A DNA stretch of 62,000 nucleotides from Gnetum montanum (GCA_015680685.1 MNCI01011128.1:1022934-1084933); one strand, 5' to 3'. Counted from the first letter of the stretch, positions 20,604 through 33,500 are shown. Translations and numbers: made by a program. The notes: generated by a model not told the origin, from the sequence alone.

Positions 20604-22199
20604 CGTTATCATCTAAATTAGAACTGTCAAATCTGATGCATTTTATTTTATAATCAATGAGGCAGCGGAAGGTATTTCTTTAGAATGGATTTCAAGGTCC
20701 CAACCATGCTGTAATTTTGCAGTAATGCCGACAGCAACCAGCAGACGTTGCAGGCAATGGGGCATGGTGGACAGCAACCAAGCAAAGGAGGGGAGTCTGA
20801 GGGAGATCTCAGGCCCTCTCTCTCCAGCACTGGCAATGCAGGACAAGAAAGACGACACATTCCTACAGCAGTGGGGGGTTTTCTGCCCCGCATTGGGCAC
20901 CACTGTCAGCTACGTATTGGGGCAACAGTAAGAGACCAGGAAACGTTTAAAATTTATATTTACTAGTTATTATATTTGCATCGAGCCTTGAAATCTAAAA
21001 TAATTATTTAATTAAAATTTTTCCAAATTTTCAGTTTAGTTTACTTTTTTTTTGAATATCACATAGCTTTTTTGAGCTGAGACCTGGTTTTGTACCCATA
21101 TGAGAGGCACCTTAAGCGATAGTCTCTCCTTAAACAAATTTTTCCTATTGGTGCAACGAAAATTTATGCATCAACACCTCCTTTTCAAATACATCCTCAA
21201 TTTCCTTGATCCAATAGCCATGGAACAAAAAACATATCATTTCTAGAGCATCATCCATGTGCTCATTCTCCTCTTCTGTCACATAATTCTCCTTCCTCAC
21301 CTGTCAATTCAGAGGAAATGTTGAAACACATAGTAGAGCCAAGCTTCCATCACTACAATGGATTCTAACAGCTTTGCAAGTCTCTACCATTTTTCATTTC
21401 CTTCATCATTTTTAGTGTTAATGCAAACAATAGATAGTAGTTGTTGCATTGCCGCTACCCATAACTATGATAGATTTGCCAAAGTCGTGAAAGTGGCAAT
21501 GTGGTAATAAGTTTAAAGGGGAAGTGTAGCTAATGTTATTGTTTAGTATTTGATATAAATTGTGAAGGGAGCATAATTCTAAGATTTTCTAGCTCAAAAT
21601 AGAACTATGCTTTTAGTGAGGCTTGTGATTTTACAATAAGTGCAAGAACATGGCAAAAACTAGAAAGGAATTCAGCTAGAAGGATATCCTTGTATATTTT
21701 TTGATTAAATTATTTGATGTACACTAAAATGTTGGTATTGGGATCTAGCCCCTATAAAAACTAGGATTTACACTTTCATTGGACAAATAGGAGAGAAAAC
21801 CTCAACACAGGAAGATGAATAGAAAGAGAAACTTATGTGTAAATTACAAAATCAAACATTCCTTTTTAGATACTATGCAAAACTTAGGCTAAACAAGTCC
21901 ATCAAGCACACATGTTTGGTTTCTATAAACCTTTCTTTAAGTTTTATGTAAATTACTTATGTTTACATTATTTATAATAACTAGAAATATGGATCAAAAG
22001 TGCAACTTTAAGCATGATCAAGGACATCAACAACAAAAGTCTCAAAGCAATACCTTTTCATTTTTGTCTATAATAATTTATGAGATTGTTGATGGATGAC
22101 AATAATTTAGAGGTTGGATGATATCTCTCATTGGAAGCACCGTTATTTCGTGAAACCATACCTTGGTGATTAGACCAATAAATCATGGCCACATGAGGG
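20604..22199. other. Unassigned stretch between host-gene fragments
   Basis: The more GC-rich segment 20650-20935 has overlapping open frames on both strands, none of which I recognise. 21000-22199 is AT-rich, with no recognised gene or repeat. It may hold introns of the flanking minus-strand gene. Confidence 0.3.
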
Positions 22200-22758
22200 A
22201 TGTTGAAATCAACAGCTGCCCTTTATCTTCAGGATTAATAACCCATAGCCCACCATATTTGTTAACCTCTGCCTCTCTATCCTCCTAATAGTAATGATCC
22301 TTATCGTCCCTGTAAACCAAATCTTGCAGCATTTCATCTTTTTCTCCATCAAACACCCATCGCTCCTCCCGCCCGCCTTGGCATTGGTTACCTGCTTCAC
22401 CATCACTATCCTCAGATTCATCGTAATATTCCTTACCATCTGCATCCACATTCTCATCCTCGTCCTCTTCACATTTCTCAAAGTTGACCTTTTCTCTTTG
22501 ACCGTCTGTGTCATCATTTCTTTTCCCTATAACGCACCCAATGATCTTGTCTCATCTGTCGCTTCACTTGGTGGAATCGATCAAACCAAGTGTATCGGAT
22601 ATAATTGCAATTGGGAATGTGGAGAAAAGTTAAAACGGCATCTGCTACGGTAGTCTTTCCTATGCCAGCCGGACCTTCCACGATGACTGCAATGATCTTC
22701 CTTCTGCTCCTCCATTGAAGCATTTCTATGATCTCTCTCTTCTCCCGCTCAATGTCCA
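22200..22758 (-). pseudogene. P-loop exon with frameshifted acidic extension
   Basis: Acceptor aataacag precedes 22758. The frame reads DIEREKREIIEMLQW, then IIAVIVEGPAGIGKTTVADA, a clear Walker A motif (GPAGIGKTT) of NB-ARC style. It stops at about 22514. A one-base shift there opens an Asp/Glu-rich frame (EDEDENVDADGKEYYDESED ... EVNKYGGLWVINPEDKGQ) down to about 22200, with one stop. A single-base indel in an A-rich run therefore seems to have broken one exon. No Walker B or RNBS motif was found in the window, so the class remains uncertain. Confidence 0.5.
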
Positions 22759-24757
22759 CTGTTATTGTTATTGGTTATATTAATTGCTAACTTCCTTATG
22801 AAGCCACAAAACTCACAGTTGACGATGAAAGGAAGAATATGTTTACATACATATATATACATACCAGCGATAACTCATTCCTGGGCGACCTTCCAAGGGT
22901 GCAGAACTGATTCCGTAGAAAATGACACTCCTCAGTCTAGAACGCAGATTGTCGCATGTTTCCTTGGTTCTACTTATAAGTCCAACAGTGATTTTCTCTA
23001 TACGAGAAAAAAAACGTCCAACAAAATTCAGAAATAAAGCTATGCTTTGTAAGGTTCAAAAGCGTGGATTCAGTTATTCAAAAGAACCATGATTCTACAA
23101 GACTCTAAATCCTATAAGAGCTTTTTAAAAAAATTTCATAATTAAAAAAAAACAAACAAAAAAGTGTTTACTCCATTCCCTTAAAAGTAAAATTTATTAA
23201 CAAGTACCTTAATAATTAAAAACAAACAAATTTTGCTTGTTTCCAAATTCCAAGGAATTGCAGCCTACTTTTCCAGATTGATTGATTGCTTTGCCTCTGA
23301 GGCAACCAATTCATATTGTTCAACATGCTCTAAGTCCAATAACAAGAAGATTAACAAAAAAGTGTATCCATGCTGATTGCATACAGACGCGAACAGGGGA
23401 GCCTCGTAAATGTCTAATGAATTCATATATGTCATTGTTGAGAATAACAGGGATCCTTTTGACCGACTTTTACTTGCTCCTCTACGCGCAGTACATAATT
23501 TTTACATGCATTCTCAGAAAATGAAAGATGAACAATAAAAATTCAATTAATATACTTAAAGCTGTTGCTGTTAAATTGCAATCTGCATGCGCTAAGTTTC
23601 ATTTACTATGTTTAAGATTTGCAAAGGTGTATCATTCCAAGCCTTATTATGCATAATCTGAATTGGTTAATAATGGCATCCAAAGTCAGATAGCCAATGC
23701 TATTATGTTGCAAAGATATCCATGATTCGAAACTCGAAAGGTTACACTTCAGTTCTAGGGTTTATCACAATACAAGATACTATCGTTTTCCTCAATCTTA
23801 CTAATAAACTATGTTCCTTACAAAAACTTGCGAAGCAAACCAACGATGCCACAAGGGAAAGCAAAATTACCTTATAAAATGTGAGGGATTTGCATGAACA
23901 GAGCACGTGATAGAACCTTGCAGCAACAGGTCCACGCCCCTGTAATTTTCTTCCTGCAACTTTTGGATTTCAATCATTGGATGGCTTACCCCATATAAGA
24001 GCTTGGCTAAGTAACACATTTCCTTGAATTCTTCGAAACATTCAGCTTTGTTTTGGTGAATATTGCCCCAGTTCTCCAATGCTGATCCCAGACAAAGCAA
24101 TCCTACAGCAAGCTTATGATTGGCTATGATATCTCTTAAGATGATGTAAGCCAGAGTACTGGGATCACTCTCTCCTTTGAGAAAGTAAGGCTCCTGATTC
24201 AGACAAAATATCCTCAACAGTTGCACCACTCATGTCTAAAATAAATATTATTAATTATTTACGTCTTGGTTACAAGACAAGAATTATTTATGTTTTAGTT
24301 ACAAGACAAGAACAGGGATAATAAGAACACACCAGGATGGAACTGTCAGGCTCGCTTTCAGCAAACAGCTCTCTAAGAACAGGAATGCACGATAACTTCG
24401 GCCAAATTTCTCTCTGCCTCTGCCTTTACTGATTAGTGTTATCTTGGCCAGAATCCTGAACAAATCACATGCATAATACAATGATTCAAAAAATTGAACA
24501 CTTAGATCTTGAGATTCATTCAAGGTAAAAAAAACATAGTAAAGAAAAGACACAAGAAAACAGAGCAGCAAACTCACCTCTGTTTCCTGAAACAATGCCA
24601 GAATCTGATCACATGCAACTCTCAAATCCAAATCGTTGAGTGAACCCAAGTTATAGGAAGTAGGCATTCCTGGTGAAGGCCGTTTTTGATTTGCAGTGAG
24701 TGTGAAACATCTGCTTGGAAATTTCCAGAATTTTTTGCATAATCTAAGCCTCCCCAA
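22200..24757 (-). pseudogene. Broken multi-exon gene with P-loop (NB-ARC-like) exon
   Basis: Minus-strand exons are suggested by frames and splice signals. Exon 1 is 24757-24578 (LNDLDLRVACDQILALFQ, donor gag/gtgagt). Exon 2 is 24455-24333 (ILAKITLISKGRGREKFGRS, acceptor ttcag, donor g/gtgtgt). Exon 3 is 24228-23871 (LAYIILRDIIANHKLAVGLL, donor ag/gtaatt). A possible exon ends at 22865 (donor ctg/gtatgt). The P-loop exon starts at 22758. The exon 1/2 phases do not join cleanly and stops occur, so the gene looks dead or mis-assigned. The N-terminal part is not a family I recognise; the P-loop exon suggests an NLR-type or other STAND ATPase. Confidence 0.45.
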
Positions 24758-25283
24758 TTTTCAATTCTATTGCAGTTGGCAAACACTGATTCTAATGCTG
24801 CGAATTCAAGGCATGCAATTCAGAGGAGACGTTGGGATATTAATGCTCATTCTCTCGTGTGCCGACGGCATCTCAGTAAACTGAGATATGTAAGGCAAGT
24901 TATTCCTTTTGCTTTTGCCACAGCACAGAAAAGTTAAAGGCACAATTATTCTAGCAGAACTTTGAAATAAAGAATACAGTTTTTTTGTCCAAAAGTCGTA
25001 AAATTCCATCATTGTCATTCATTCTCTTTAATATAGAGGATCGTTCCTTTCTTTCTTTCTTCCTTCCATAAGAAGAAAGGTAACCACGGTAAATTCTTAC
25101 ACCCTGAAAACCAGTGTCTTGACGGTGTTCGCAATTACGTGAGCAGGCGCATTGTTTTCCATTGGAACTTCACTCAACATATTGCAAAAATTGAAAGTAC
25201 TCTGGCACGTCTTTCAAAAATTGAAAGTACTCTGGCACTTCTTTCCAAGTCACTTCATGGGTGTGAAAGGTAGATCCTTTAGA
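24758..25283. other. Flank between host-gene relic and copia LTR
   Basis: I recognise no gene. A 30-base unit around gaaagtactctggcac is repeated in tandem near 25192-25243. A poly-pyrimidine run ttcctttctttctttcttcc is near 25046. Confidence 0.35.
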
Positions 25284-26110
25284 TGGAAGAAGGTTCAAGA
25301 AAATTTTTTATTTTGTAAATATTTGAAGGGAAATTTGAGAAAATTTGAATTTTTTTTACTTTTGTAGTTGTGATATTTTTGCTGTTCATATGAGTTTTGG
25401 GCTGATCTTAACTTTGTTAGAAAGCTCATTATACAATCTATAAACTTGTAAGTTTTCAGATTAATTAGAATTTATTGGATGATTCAAATATGTCCCAAAA
25501 AAAGTATCTTAAATAAAACTTTTCAACATTCAAAATAGAAATTGGTGATTTGTATAATGAATATCTCTGCAATTAGAGAGACTTATGGAGTAAGTAAATA
25601 CATGATATAAAACTTTTTCAACAATATTCCTACCTTCAAATTTTGGAATTGATTTAAGTTGATTTGATGGTTAAAATCTATTACAAAAGAGTAACCCTGA
25701 ATATGATTTTTTAGCTTCTTGGATTAATAAATTGGTAAATATGATGAATTGATGATGGATGATGAAAATTATTGGAGCAGAAAATTTTGTAACATAAAAT
25801 ATCTTATTGTTGTAGCATCAAATTGTCTCAATGGCATAGATTGTGTCTCTTACAAACATGATTTGCGCATATATTTATAGCAAAATAATGGGTCCCTAAT
25901 AAAATAAGATGGGACATGCTTATTTTATGGAAATTTGGGCTGAAAATTCAAGAGACATGAGAGATTGGGATTATTCTCTAATTGTATCCGTCCATTAATC
26001 TTTCAATAAAATAAAAATCAATTTGTCTTTTGGATTGATGTGATGATAAAGTGCAAATTTAACCTTTTTTTTCTTTCGTTTATCTTGTTGAATATATGGG
26101 GCATGACACA
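25284..26110 (-). repeat. 3' LTR of the copia element
   Basis: It aligns along its length with 55524-56465: for example gaattgatgatggatgatga, ctctgcaat and aagtgcaaatttaac blocks in the same order. On the minus strand it would begin tgtgtcatgcc. The left boundary is uncertain by some tens of bases. It has one copy of the 47-base unit that is triplicated in the other LTR. Confidence 0.6.
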
Positions 26111-26307
26111 CTATCTCTAATCATCCTTTCTTTAGTGTGAAATGTATGATTTTTCTTATCTTCTTATCTTGCTTCTTGAATCTTCTTGATGCTTATACCA
26201 TGAGAAATGTACTCATTTCTATAATTTAAAACAAATTTAGTCAATAAATTTGTTAGTTGATTATTGGTTTGCACATGTTCAAGTTTGAAGGTTCCCTCTT
26301 TCACTTC

Positions 26308-26640
26308 TTATTTGATGAAGTAATATTTGATGTCTATGTGCTTTGATTTCTTATGTAGTACATGTTTATTTGATAATTGGATGGTTATTGTATTATCACA
26401 AAATAGTTTGATTGAAAGACAAACTTGGAATCCTAAGTGTATCATGAGTTTCTTGAGCCAAAGTATATGTTGTATACACTCAGCCATAGTTAGGAATTTA
26501 GCTTCACAAATTGAGAGACGAATTAAAGTTTGTTTTTTTTTTCTTTTTTCTTTTTGATTTCTAATATATCGCATTGTCTCCATGGAATATTATGATTCAT
26601 AATGTAGATTTTCTATCATTATGATCTCCTCCCCAGTCAC
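26308..26640 (-). pseudogene. Copia RNase H domain
   Basis: The minus frame has SICEAKFLTMAECIQHILWL, KKLMIHLGF, LFCDNTITIQLSNKHVLHKK and SKHIDIKYYFI. These match the Ty1/copia RNase H C-terminal blocks (normally S-x-x-E-A-E-Y, CDNxSAI, KHIDIRYHFI). It sits just inside the 3' LTR as expected. Upstream frames are broken. Confidence 0.8.
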
Positions 26641-27008
26641 CATCTAAATAAGTATAAAATTGTTCATTCCCTTTGGTATAGATGAGTCCATCATTTGTTG
26701 TCTTTAATGTATCTTACAACATGTGTGAAAGCATTGAGGTGGCTTTGCCTTCATTCTTGCATGAATCATGATAGGTAGGATATAGCAAACTCAAGATTTG
26801 GTCTTGTGTATAATAGAAATTTGATTGCTCCAAACATACTTCTATATTGAGTTGCATCCATAAGAGGTGTGATATCCTTATATTGAAGCTTCAAATTATG
26901 AGGAAGTGGAGATATTGTAATTTTTTATTTGCTAACTTTATATTTTTCCAGCATGAATGAAGCATATTTGGTTTAATGGACTTTAATTCCCTCCTTTGCT
27001 TTCTCAAC

Positions 27009-27600
27009 TTAAATTCTAAGAAAGTATTTCAATTCTTCTAAGTCTTTCATCTTAAATTCTCTCTTTATATCAAGCTTGAATTCTTCTATAAATTTATTGT
27101 TTATGGATGGGAAGATAAGATCATCCACATATGGTGAGATTATGATGAAATCTATATGATCATGTTTGTAATACAAAGTGAACTCAAACATACAAGATGA
27201 AGATCCTATTTTTAGCAAATAATCATTGATTCTATGAAACCACGCCATTGGAGCCTGCTTTAATCCATACAATGCTTTATTTAGTTTGCATACCTTATCT
27301 TCTTTTCCTTTGATGACATATCCTTCAAGTTAGTAGAAATAGACTTCTTCATTGATGTGACCATTAAGGAAGGTTGAGTTCACATCCATTTGATGAATTT
27401 TAAGATAGTGATGGACAACTATAGAAAGGTTGAGTTTAATTATTTCAACCCTTGCAAGTGCTACAAATATCTCCTCATAGTCTATACATTTCTTCCATTT
27501 GAATCCTTTAGTGAAAAGTCTTGTTTTTTGTTTGATGATTACTTATTTTTCATTGAATTTAGTTTTGTATAGCCATTTGCAATCTATGCCATTCTTTTCT
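27009..27600 (-). pseudogene. Copia reverse transcriptase domain
   Basis: The minus strand shows HQMDVNSTFLNGHINEEVYF, a stop, GYVIKGKEDKVCKLNKALYG, LKQAPMAWFHRINDYLL, IIISPYVDDLIFPSIN (the YVDD active site) and MKDLEELKYFLRI. This is the classic copia RT order with both catalytic Asp residues still present. In-frame stops and lost segments make it a pseudogene. Confidence 0.85.
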
Positions 27601-27660
27601 TTGAGTTCATTTACTAGCTCCCAAGTTTGATTTTTTATTATGACTTCATATTTGTTGTCC

Positions 27661-28621
27661 ATACATTTTCTCCATTATTTTATTTTTAGAGCATTTTCCA
27701 AAATGTTAAATTCTAGAGATAGGGCTAATTATGTCATGTTGGTAATAGCATTAGATGTTGTTGTTCTCCTGTCAAAGTTTATGTCTAGCATTTGAGTCTA
27801 AGGATGACTCCTTTGTATCCAAGATTTTGGGTTAAGTTAAGTATCCATCCATTGATTGTCTTATTGAAAATCTATTGTCCCAAATTTATCTTTTAGAAAG
27901 ATGACATCCCTTGATGAATACCATTTTCATTCAATAGGATCATAACTAATGTATCCACTAATTTTAGAATCATATCCAAGGAAGATGCATTTCCTTCTTT
28001 CTCATTCAACTTGCTCAAAATTTGCTTTGGTGTCTTGACATAGTAGTGGCATCTAAATGTCCTCATGTGAGAAATGTTGGGAAGTCTTCTATCGAATAGC
28101 TCATATGGAGTTTTTTCATTATTGTTGTTATTAATCACTTTATTTATAAGTTAAGTTATCATAGGTAGTGTCATGCTCTAATAGCCATCTATGAGTTTAA
28201 CATATTTAAAGAGACATCTCATTATGGCTTGCAATATTCTATTTTTTCTCTCAGCTATGTCATTTTATTGTGGGATGTATCCATAAGTGGTTTAATGAAA
28301 TATATCTTCTTTAGTGCAAATTTTAGTGAATCACTTGTTGATAAACTCTCCTCTTCTATCTGTTTGAATATTTTTGATGATGAGATTTTTATGTTTCATC
28401 ACTATGAAAATTTCTTCAAACTTATTGGATGTTTCATCTTTTCTTCATAGATTATAGGTCCATGTAAATTTGGAATAGTCATTTATCATTACAAAGAAAT
28501 AATTAGCTCCTCCAATGAACATGCTTAGCATGGGGCCTACAAGGAAAATGTGGATGAGATGTAATGATTCTTTGACTCTTTACATAGGGTTGGTGTGAGA
28601 TGAATTCATTTGTTTGCTTTT
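27661..28621 (-). pseudogene. Copia integrase, C-terminal part, cut by element C
   Basis: The minus frame contains NNNNEKTPYELFDRRLPNIS, HMRTFRCHYYVKTPKQILSK and related blocks of the integrase core and C-terminus (compare KTPYELWxGxKPxxxHLRxFGC). Across 28621 the frame stops at element C and resumes at 48205 beyond the duplicated ctttt. Confidence 0.75.
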
Positions 28622-29475
28622 TGATGAGCGGCGAGGTACCCCTATGCCCAACCATACGAATCATAGGTGTTCATGTGCAATCCGGTCAAATTCCACAAAC
28701 AATAATTACTAAGTACACGAGAGCTAAATAGTGCATGTGTGTTGTCTATTCATTGTCTTCCTAGTCCCACTTGTGAAATGCAATTGTATGGTTAAGTGTG
28801 ACTAAGGCATAAGATTTTTATTATTTTGTGTTTTATCAAAATACTCACCTAGAACAAGAATAAAAGTAAGAGTGATTAAATCTTAAGTAAACTATGGTCT
28901 AATCTAGCCTAACACAAGTAACCATTCCCACTTCCTAAACACATCCTGAACTTTGTGTAAACACTACTAGGTTATCAAACGCTAACCATTTCTGAGCTAC
29001 CAAGTGTTGCACGTATGTTTGAAGAGGTCATGCTTGTGTATTTTAATGAGTGCTTATTCAATCAAAATTAATTACTACATGAACAACATTAATGTAAATT
29101 TCATGAAATCACAATATAAAAATGCATAGGAAAGAAAGTCTCAAGTGTTGTAAGGATGAATCAAAGAGTTCATCTTTATTGCCAACACAATGGTGTGTTT
29201 AGACACATCAATGCTTGAATAAAGATTTTTTCATACTTAGACCTCCTACTGTGGGCACTTGGAAAATATTCTAACTCTCAAATGGAAAAACTGTAAGATT
29301 TTCACTACTTGACTGCCAAAAACTACCCTCAATCATGTACCTAGGTGCTATATCTATAGACCCGGGAATAACCCCACGATATCAAATGTATGATATCACA
29401 TCCTGGGCTATGATATCACGTACCTGATATCGTGGCCACCCCAATGTCGGAGTGTATGAAAAAAATGATTTATCA
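28622..29475 (-). repeat. 3' LTR of element C
   Basis: 854 bases; plus-strand ends TGATGAGCGG and GATTTATCA. It matches 47350-48204. The U3 on the minus strand has degenerate gatatcacg/ctgatatcg palindromes (about 29370-29440) before a tatagatata box, apparently a CpG-decayed version of the D-type array. Confidence 0.85.
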
Positions 29476-29489
29476 TACCCCCACGAGTA
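29476..29489 (-). other. Polypurine-type tract, element C
   Basis: The minus strand reads tactcgtgggggta directly before the LTR start, matching the tract of A, B and D. Confidence 0.6.
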
Positions 29490-30702
29490 AATGAAAACTT
29501 GTCTTCAAGTACAGAAGAAGACGAACAAGTCCTTTACAAAATATATTAGGGGGTGTGGACTATTCAACTAACATGCAGAGTGACACAGAGAAAATAGACA
29601 AATATAGAAGTGCTCGAGCATACAACATTACAATTGTGTACAAAATTGGATGCTCATGACAACAAGAAAGAACACCCATGGATCCAAAGGACATCCAACC
29701 CCTCTTGGAAATAGAAGAATGAGGGAGAGGTAGAAGAGATCCAACTATCATGAACAATCTCCCGTGAGTGATATTGTTGCATCTTCCTTGGTGAAGATAG
29801 TCTTGCTTCCAGTCCATGCTCCCAACTGCAATCACAACAAAATTAAGGATTAGTATATAAAGTATAATAGAAAATGACTGAATACCTTATCTCATCGATG
29901 ATTTTATCTAGTCAAGTTGTGATTGTGATAGATTGGTTGCTTAATAGTGTTAGTGGAAAGACTAACGAATGGGTTAAGTAAGAGAAGCGGTCCATAAAAT
30001 TCAGAAAAATCTTAACACAAGGAATACTATAAAGAGGGTATAAAAATTCACAATAATAAAAAGAATAATTTCACTAAAAAAACATTGTGAAGATGTGTAC
30101 AATTTGGATAGCATGGATGGGGTAAATAAATAAAAAGAATTTAATTGTAACAATGTCTAAGGGTAAAAAACTTAACTTAAGCAAACTAAAAGATATGCAA
30201 GTGGGTCCTCACCAAAATAATCATAGGCCTTTTATGCCCTTGCATAACTTCAAACCAAGGGATCTATGGGCTCCATGGATGATTAATGGTTATAGAAAAT
30301 TAAGTACAAAAACCCAAAAGTAACTGACTGAGAAACCCGACACATTAAACCAGAACATTGAATCAAAACATGAAATTGGTAGTGAGGTGAGGCATAAAAA
30401 GCATGGATGGATGACAAAGAGAATGGAATGGAGTTTCTAATTATGGCCACATGAAGTCCCTTATGGATTTTGTGATTAAATGACTTGGTAGGATCCATCC
30501 TCAGTCCAGACCAAAACCAACCACTTTCAGTGACTTCACATCGATATTCTAAGACTAGTCCATCCCCTGAGACACAAGAATGCTCCCACAAAACAACAAC
30601 CATTCTAAATTGGAGATAAAGTAGGAAGTGAGAAAGGGCCTTAGTTAGAGGATATAAGACTAGTCCCATAACTAGTGCTTGTAGCCCTTTTTATTTGGTC
30701 TA

Positions 30703-30809
30703 AAGGGTGTGCTTTGAATTCCCATGTTTTTTTTTGAATGGGAACCACACCAAGCAAAGACCCATGTGTTTTTCGCATTTATTTTTTCCAAGAGGTGTGC
30801 TTTAAATCC

Positions 30810-30841
<32 letters not shown>

Positions 30842-30868
30842 NNNNNNNNNNTTTGATGAGGACCACAC
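30703..30868 (-). other. Two hairpin-like arm pairs with simple-repeat loops, element C
   Basis: In plus orientation, ggtgtgctttgaattccc (from 30706) pairs with gaaccacacc (30742-30751), and aggtgtgctttaaatcctc (from 30793) pairs with gaggaccacacca (from 30858). The second loop is a (CT)n microsatellite broken by an assembly gap. These are the reverse complements of the arms in A, B and E. Confidence 0.45.
30815..30851. repeat. (CT)n microsatellite and 10-base N gap
   Basis: A pure CT run ends in Ns at 30842-30851. The gap is in the assembly, so the true repeat length is unknown. Confidence 0.9.
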
Positions 30869-31559
30869 CATGCAAAGACTTATTTGACTTCCTATTATGA
30901 AATGATGCGGAATGGTGAGAAGCTCATGAGAACACTTCTACACATAGGAAATAGAAAAGCATGAAGAATACCACATGCCTTTGAAGCCACACCCTATCCA
31001 AACCTTTGATTCCTTCCCGATTCTGGAAACTACACAAGTCACCAATTTATTAAAGTTGCATTAATGAAGAAGGAATGGCACGTTTCCAAAACAAGGAAAA
31101 CCATAGAGTATGTGGATGGGTGAATGATGTGGACTCACTACCTATTACATGAAAAGAAACTATGTCCCAATCATCAGTAATGACATTCAAAGTCAAAAAC
31201 TAGACATCAATAATCAAATTACAAATGAAACATACCACCATCAAGTAGCACATTACCATTGTACTTGACACCTTATTAGTAGAGAGAGTAGAGAAACACA
31301 TCAAACACAAGAAGATATAAAAGAAAGTAAAAGAGTATGCAATAAATATCAAATAGATTAATTATGGTGTAAAACAAAAACTTAGAAAAGAGCAATAACC
31401 TAAAAATAAAAAGATGTGAAACAAATATGTAAAATAAAGAATACAAAAACAAAAATTTATAAAACCAAAAATGTGTAAAAAAAAAAGTCAAAAGATTGAG
31501 GAGCCGCATAAAGTGTTAGTATGGGTGGCCACTCCATGACTGAGTTGGAAGGGGAAGAT

Positions 31560-32900
31560 CTAAAAGATTGAGTGTGGTTGTCCATCTGGCAAGGTGTCTA
31601 TTGAGTTAGTTGGCTTGGGCTCATGGAAAGGTGTCACTTGTTGGGTGTTGACTAATTGTTTTTTGTTTGGGCTATCAAGTTTGTAGATGGTCATGGCCCT
31701 AGATGGAAAAGTATCATCAATGATGTAAGGACCTTCCCACAATGTTTGAAATTTGGTTCATTGGGGCACATGTGCAAGATTCCAATAGAGGACCTTATCT
31801 CCTAGTTGAAACTTGACTTTTCTTATTTTGAGGTCATGGCATTTCTTGTTGAATGCCTTATGTATTTTATTGGATGAAAAGGCCATTAACCAATTTTCAT
31901 CTAGAAATTTAAGGTTCATTAATCATTCTTTATCTGCTAAACTTAGATTTAGTTCAAGGTCACAGGCTGTAGAGAGTGTACAGAGCTCAAATTGGATGGG
32001 TAGTGTTACTAGTTTTTTGTACATGAGCTCATAGGGAGAATAACCTATGAGAAGCTTCCATGTGGAGCAATAGGCCCAAAGGGCATCATTTAATTTAGTG
32101 CTCCAATCTCGTCAGTATTTGCTGATGGTGTGCATTAGAATTTTTGTAATCTCCCAATTAGTGACCTTAGCTTGACCATTGGCTTAGGGGTGATATGGTG
32201 TTGTGAGTGTATGCTCAACCCCCAAGCACTACATTAATTTTTGAAAAGTGGCACCTGTAAAATGAGTTCCATTATCAAAAATTAATGCACAAGGCACACC
32301 AAACCTATTTATGATGTTTTTTTGTACAAACCGAGCAACAATGGTGGATAGTCGTTGACGACTACTACTTTTGCCCACTTGGTGCATTAGTCAACTACAA
32401 CTATTATATTTTCCTTTCCATTTGATAAAGGTACGATGGAACCCATAAAGATAATGCCCCAAATATCAAATGGCTCAAGAGCTTGAATCCATTGTTGTGG
32501 GCCCTCCATTCGAGCTATCATTCCACCATCCTTCTGGCAACGATCACAAGTGTGGACGAATTGGTGCGCATCCTTGAAGATTGTTGGCCATCTCCTAGCA
32601 TAATGGCCCTCACAAAGGCCTTTTTGAGTATCCTGGAGAATGCACAGTTGATCCATATCAAGAACACACCAATGTACCAAGCCATTGAGACAAGCTTTGT
32701 AAAGGTTTTCATTAGTTTACATGAAATGCTTAACCTAGTGAAGAAACTATTGTTTCTTTCTAGTGTCCAGCCCTTGTGGTAGTTCTTACTTAAGTAGATA
32801 AGTGAGAATGGTGTCATACCATTTTAGTTCATCAGGCATTTGTGCATTAATAGCCCCTACAAGGAGAGATTCATCAGGGAATTAATCAAATAAGGGGCTC
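31560..32900 (-). pseudogene. Element C integrase
   Basis: The minus frames read GHYARRWPTIFKDAHQFVHT, CDRCQKDGGMI (zinc-binding Cys residues kept, unlike B), GPQQWIQALEPFDIWGIIFM, GKENIIVVVD (catalytic Asp) and, at the C-terminus, MWEGPYIIDDTFPSRAM and QLVNTQQVTPFHE. Order and wording match B's integrase. Several stops and small losses interrupt it. No chromodomain follows; the frame ends into the A/T-rich 3' region at about 31560. Confidence 0.8.
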
Positions 32901-33500
32901 TCTTTCTCCTTGTCATCCCATCTTAGTCACGATAAGTGATTCACAACCACATTCTTCACACCTTTTCAATCTACCATCATGAGATCGAATTCTTGCAAAA
33001 TCACAAGCCACCATATGACATGGGGGCACACCATTAGTTTATTCATTAGAAACCAAATGGCACTATGATTTGTATGCATGAACACTTTATAGTCAAGCAC
33101 ATAGTGCCTGAACTTCTCTAAGGCAAACACCACTACCATCAACTCCTTTTCTATGGTGGTGTAGTTCAGCTATGCTCCTGCAATGCTCTAGAAATGCTTC
33201 AGCTTGTGTAGTGAATGTAATATAGACATTTTTTTATCATCCATCTACATAAGTATTACCCCCAAAGCATAATTCAATGCATTGGTCATCACATGAAATG
33301 ATCTAGACCAATCAGGTGCTTGTAGAATGGGGGTTTCAACAAGCTTTTGTTTTAGTTGCTGAAATGCTATTTCACATGCAAGGGTCTAGATGAATGATGC
33401 ATCCTTCTTTGTCAATTCTACCAACTACTTGGCGATTTTGGAAAAATTCTTGATGAAGCGCCAGTAGTAGCTAGTATGACTATGGAATGATCGTACTTCT
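32901..33500 (-). pseudogene. Element C RNase H domain
   Basis: The minus strand has SFHVMTNALNYALGVIL (B: FHIMTDASNYALGAML; the catalytic Asp is now Asn), LNYTTIEKELMVVVFALEKF and VFMHTNHSAIWFLMNK (B: HTDHSAI, again Asp to Asn). Both Asp losses fit G-to-A changes on the coding strand (GAC to AAC), another deamination-type mark. Confidence 0.7.

Larger units (their letters stand above)
29490..31559 (-). other. Element C 3' non-coding region and ORF2 stub
   Basis: A predicted acceptor ttgtgattgcag ends at 29826 and is followed by a short frame containing MDWKQDYLHQGRCN, occupying the ORF2 position but unrelated to it. Upstream (higher coordinates) lie two hairpin-like arm pairs, a gtgggtcctc block and an A-rich strand (T-rich on minus, about 31290-31490) next to the integrase end. 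No palindromic promoter array is present, consistent with ORF2 loss. Confidence 0.6.

Noticed and set aside
20643-20903. Overlapping frames on both strands in a GC-richer segment
   Set aside because: No recognisable domain, no splice context and overlapping frames on both strands point to composition.
26190-26202. gcttatacca near the copia 3' LTR as a tRNA-Met primer site
   Set aside because: It lies on the wrong side: RNase H at 26308 and the domain order put the 3' LTR here, so a primer site is not expected.
30842-30851. N run as an element boundary
   Set aside because: It is a 10-base assembly gap at the end of a CT microsatellite inside element C; similarity continues on both sides.
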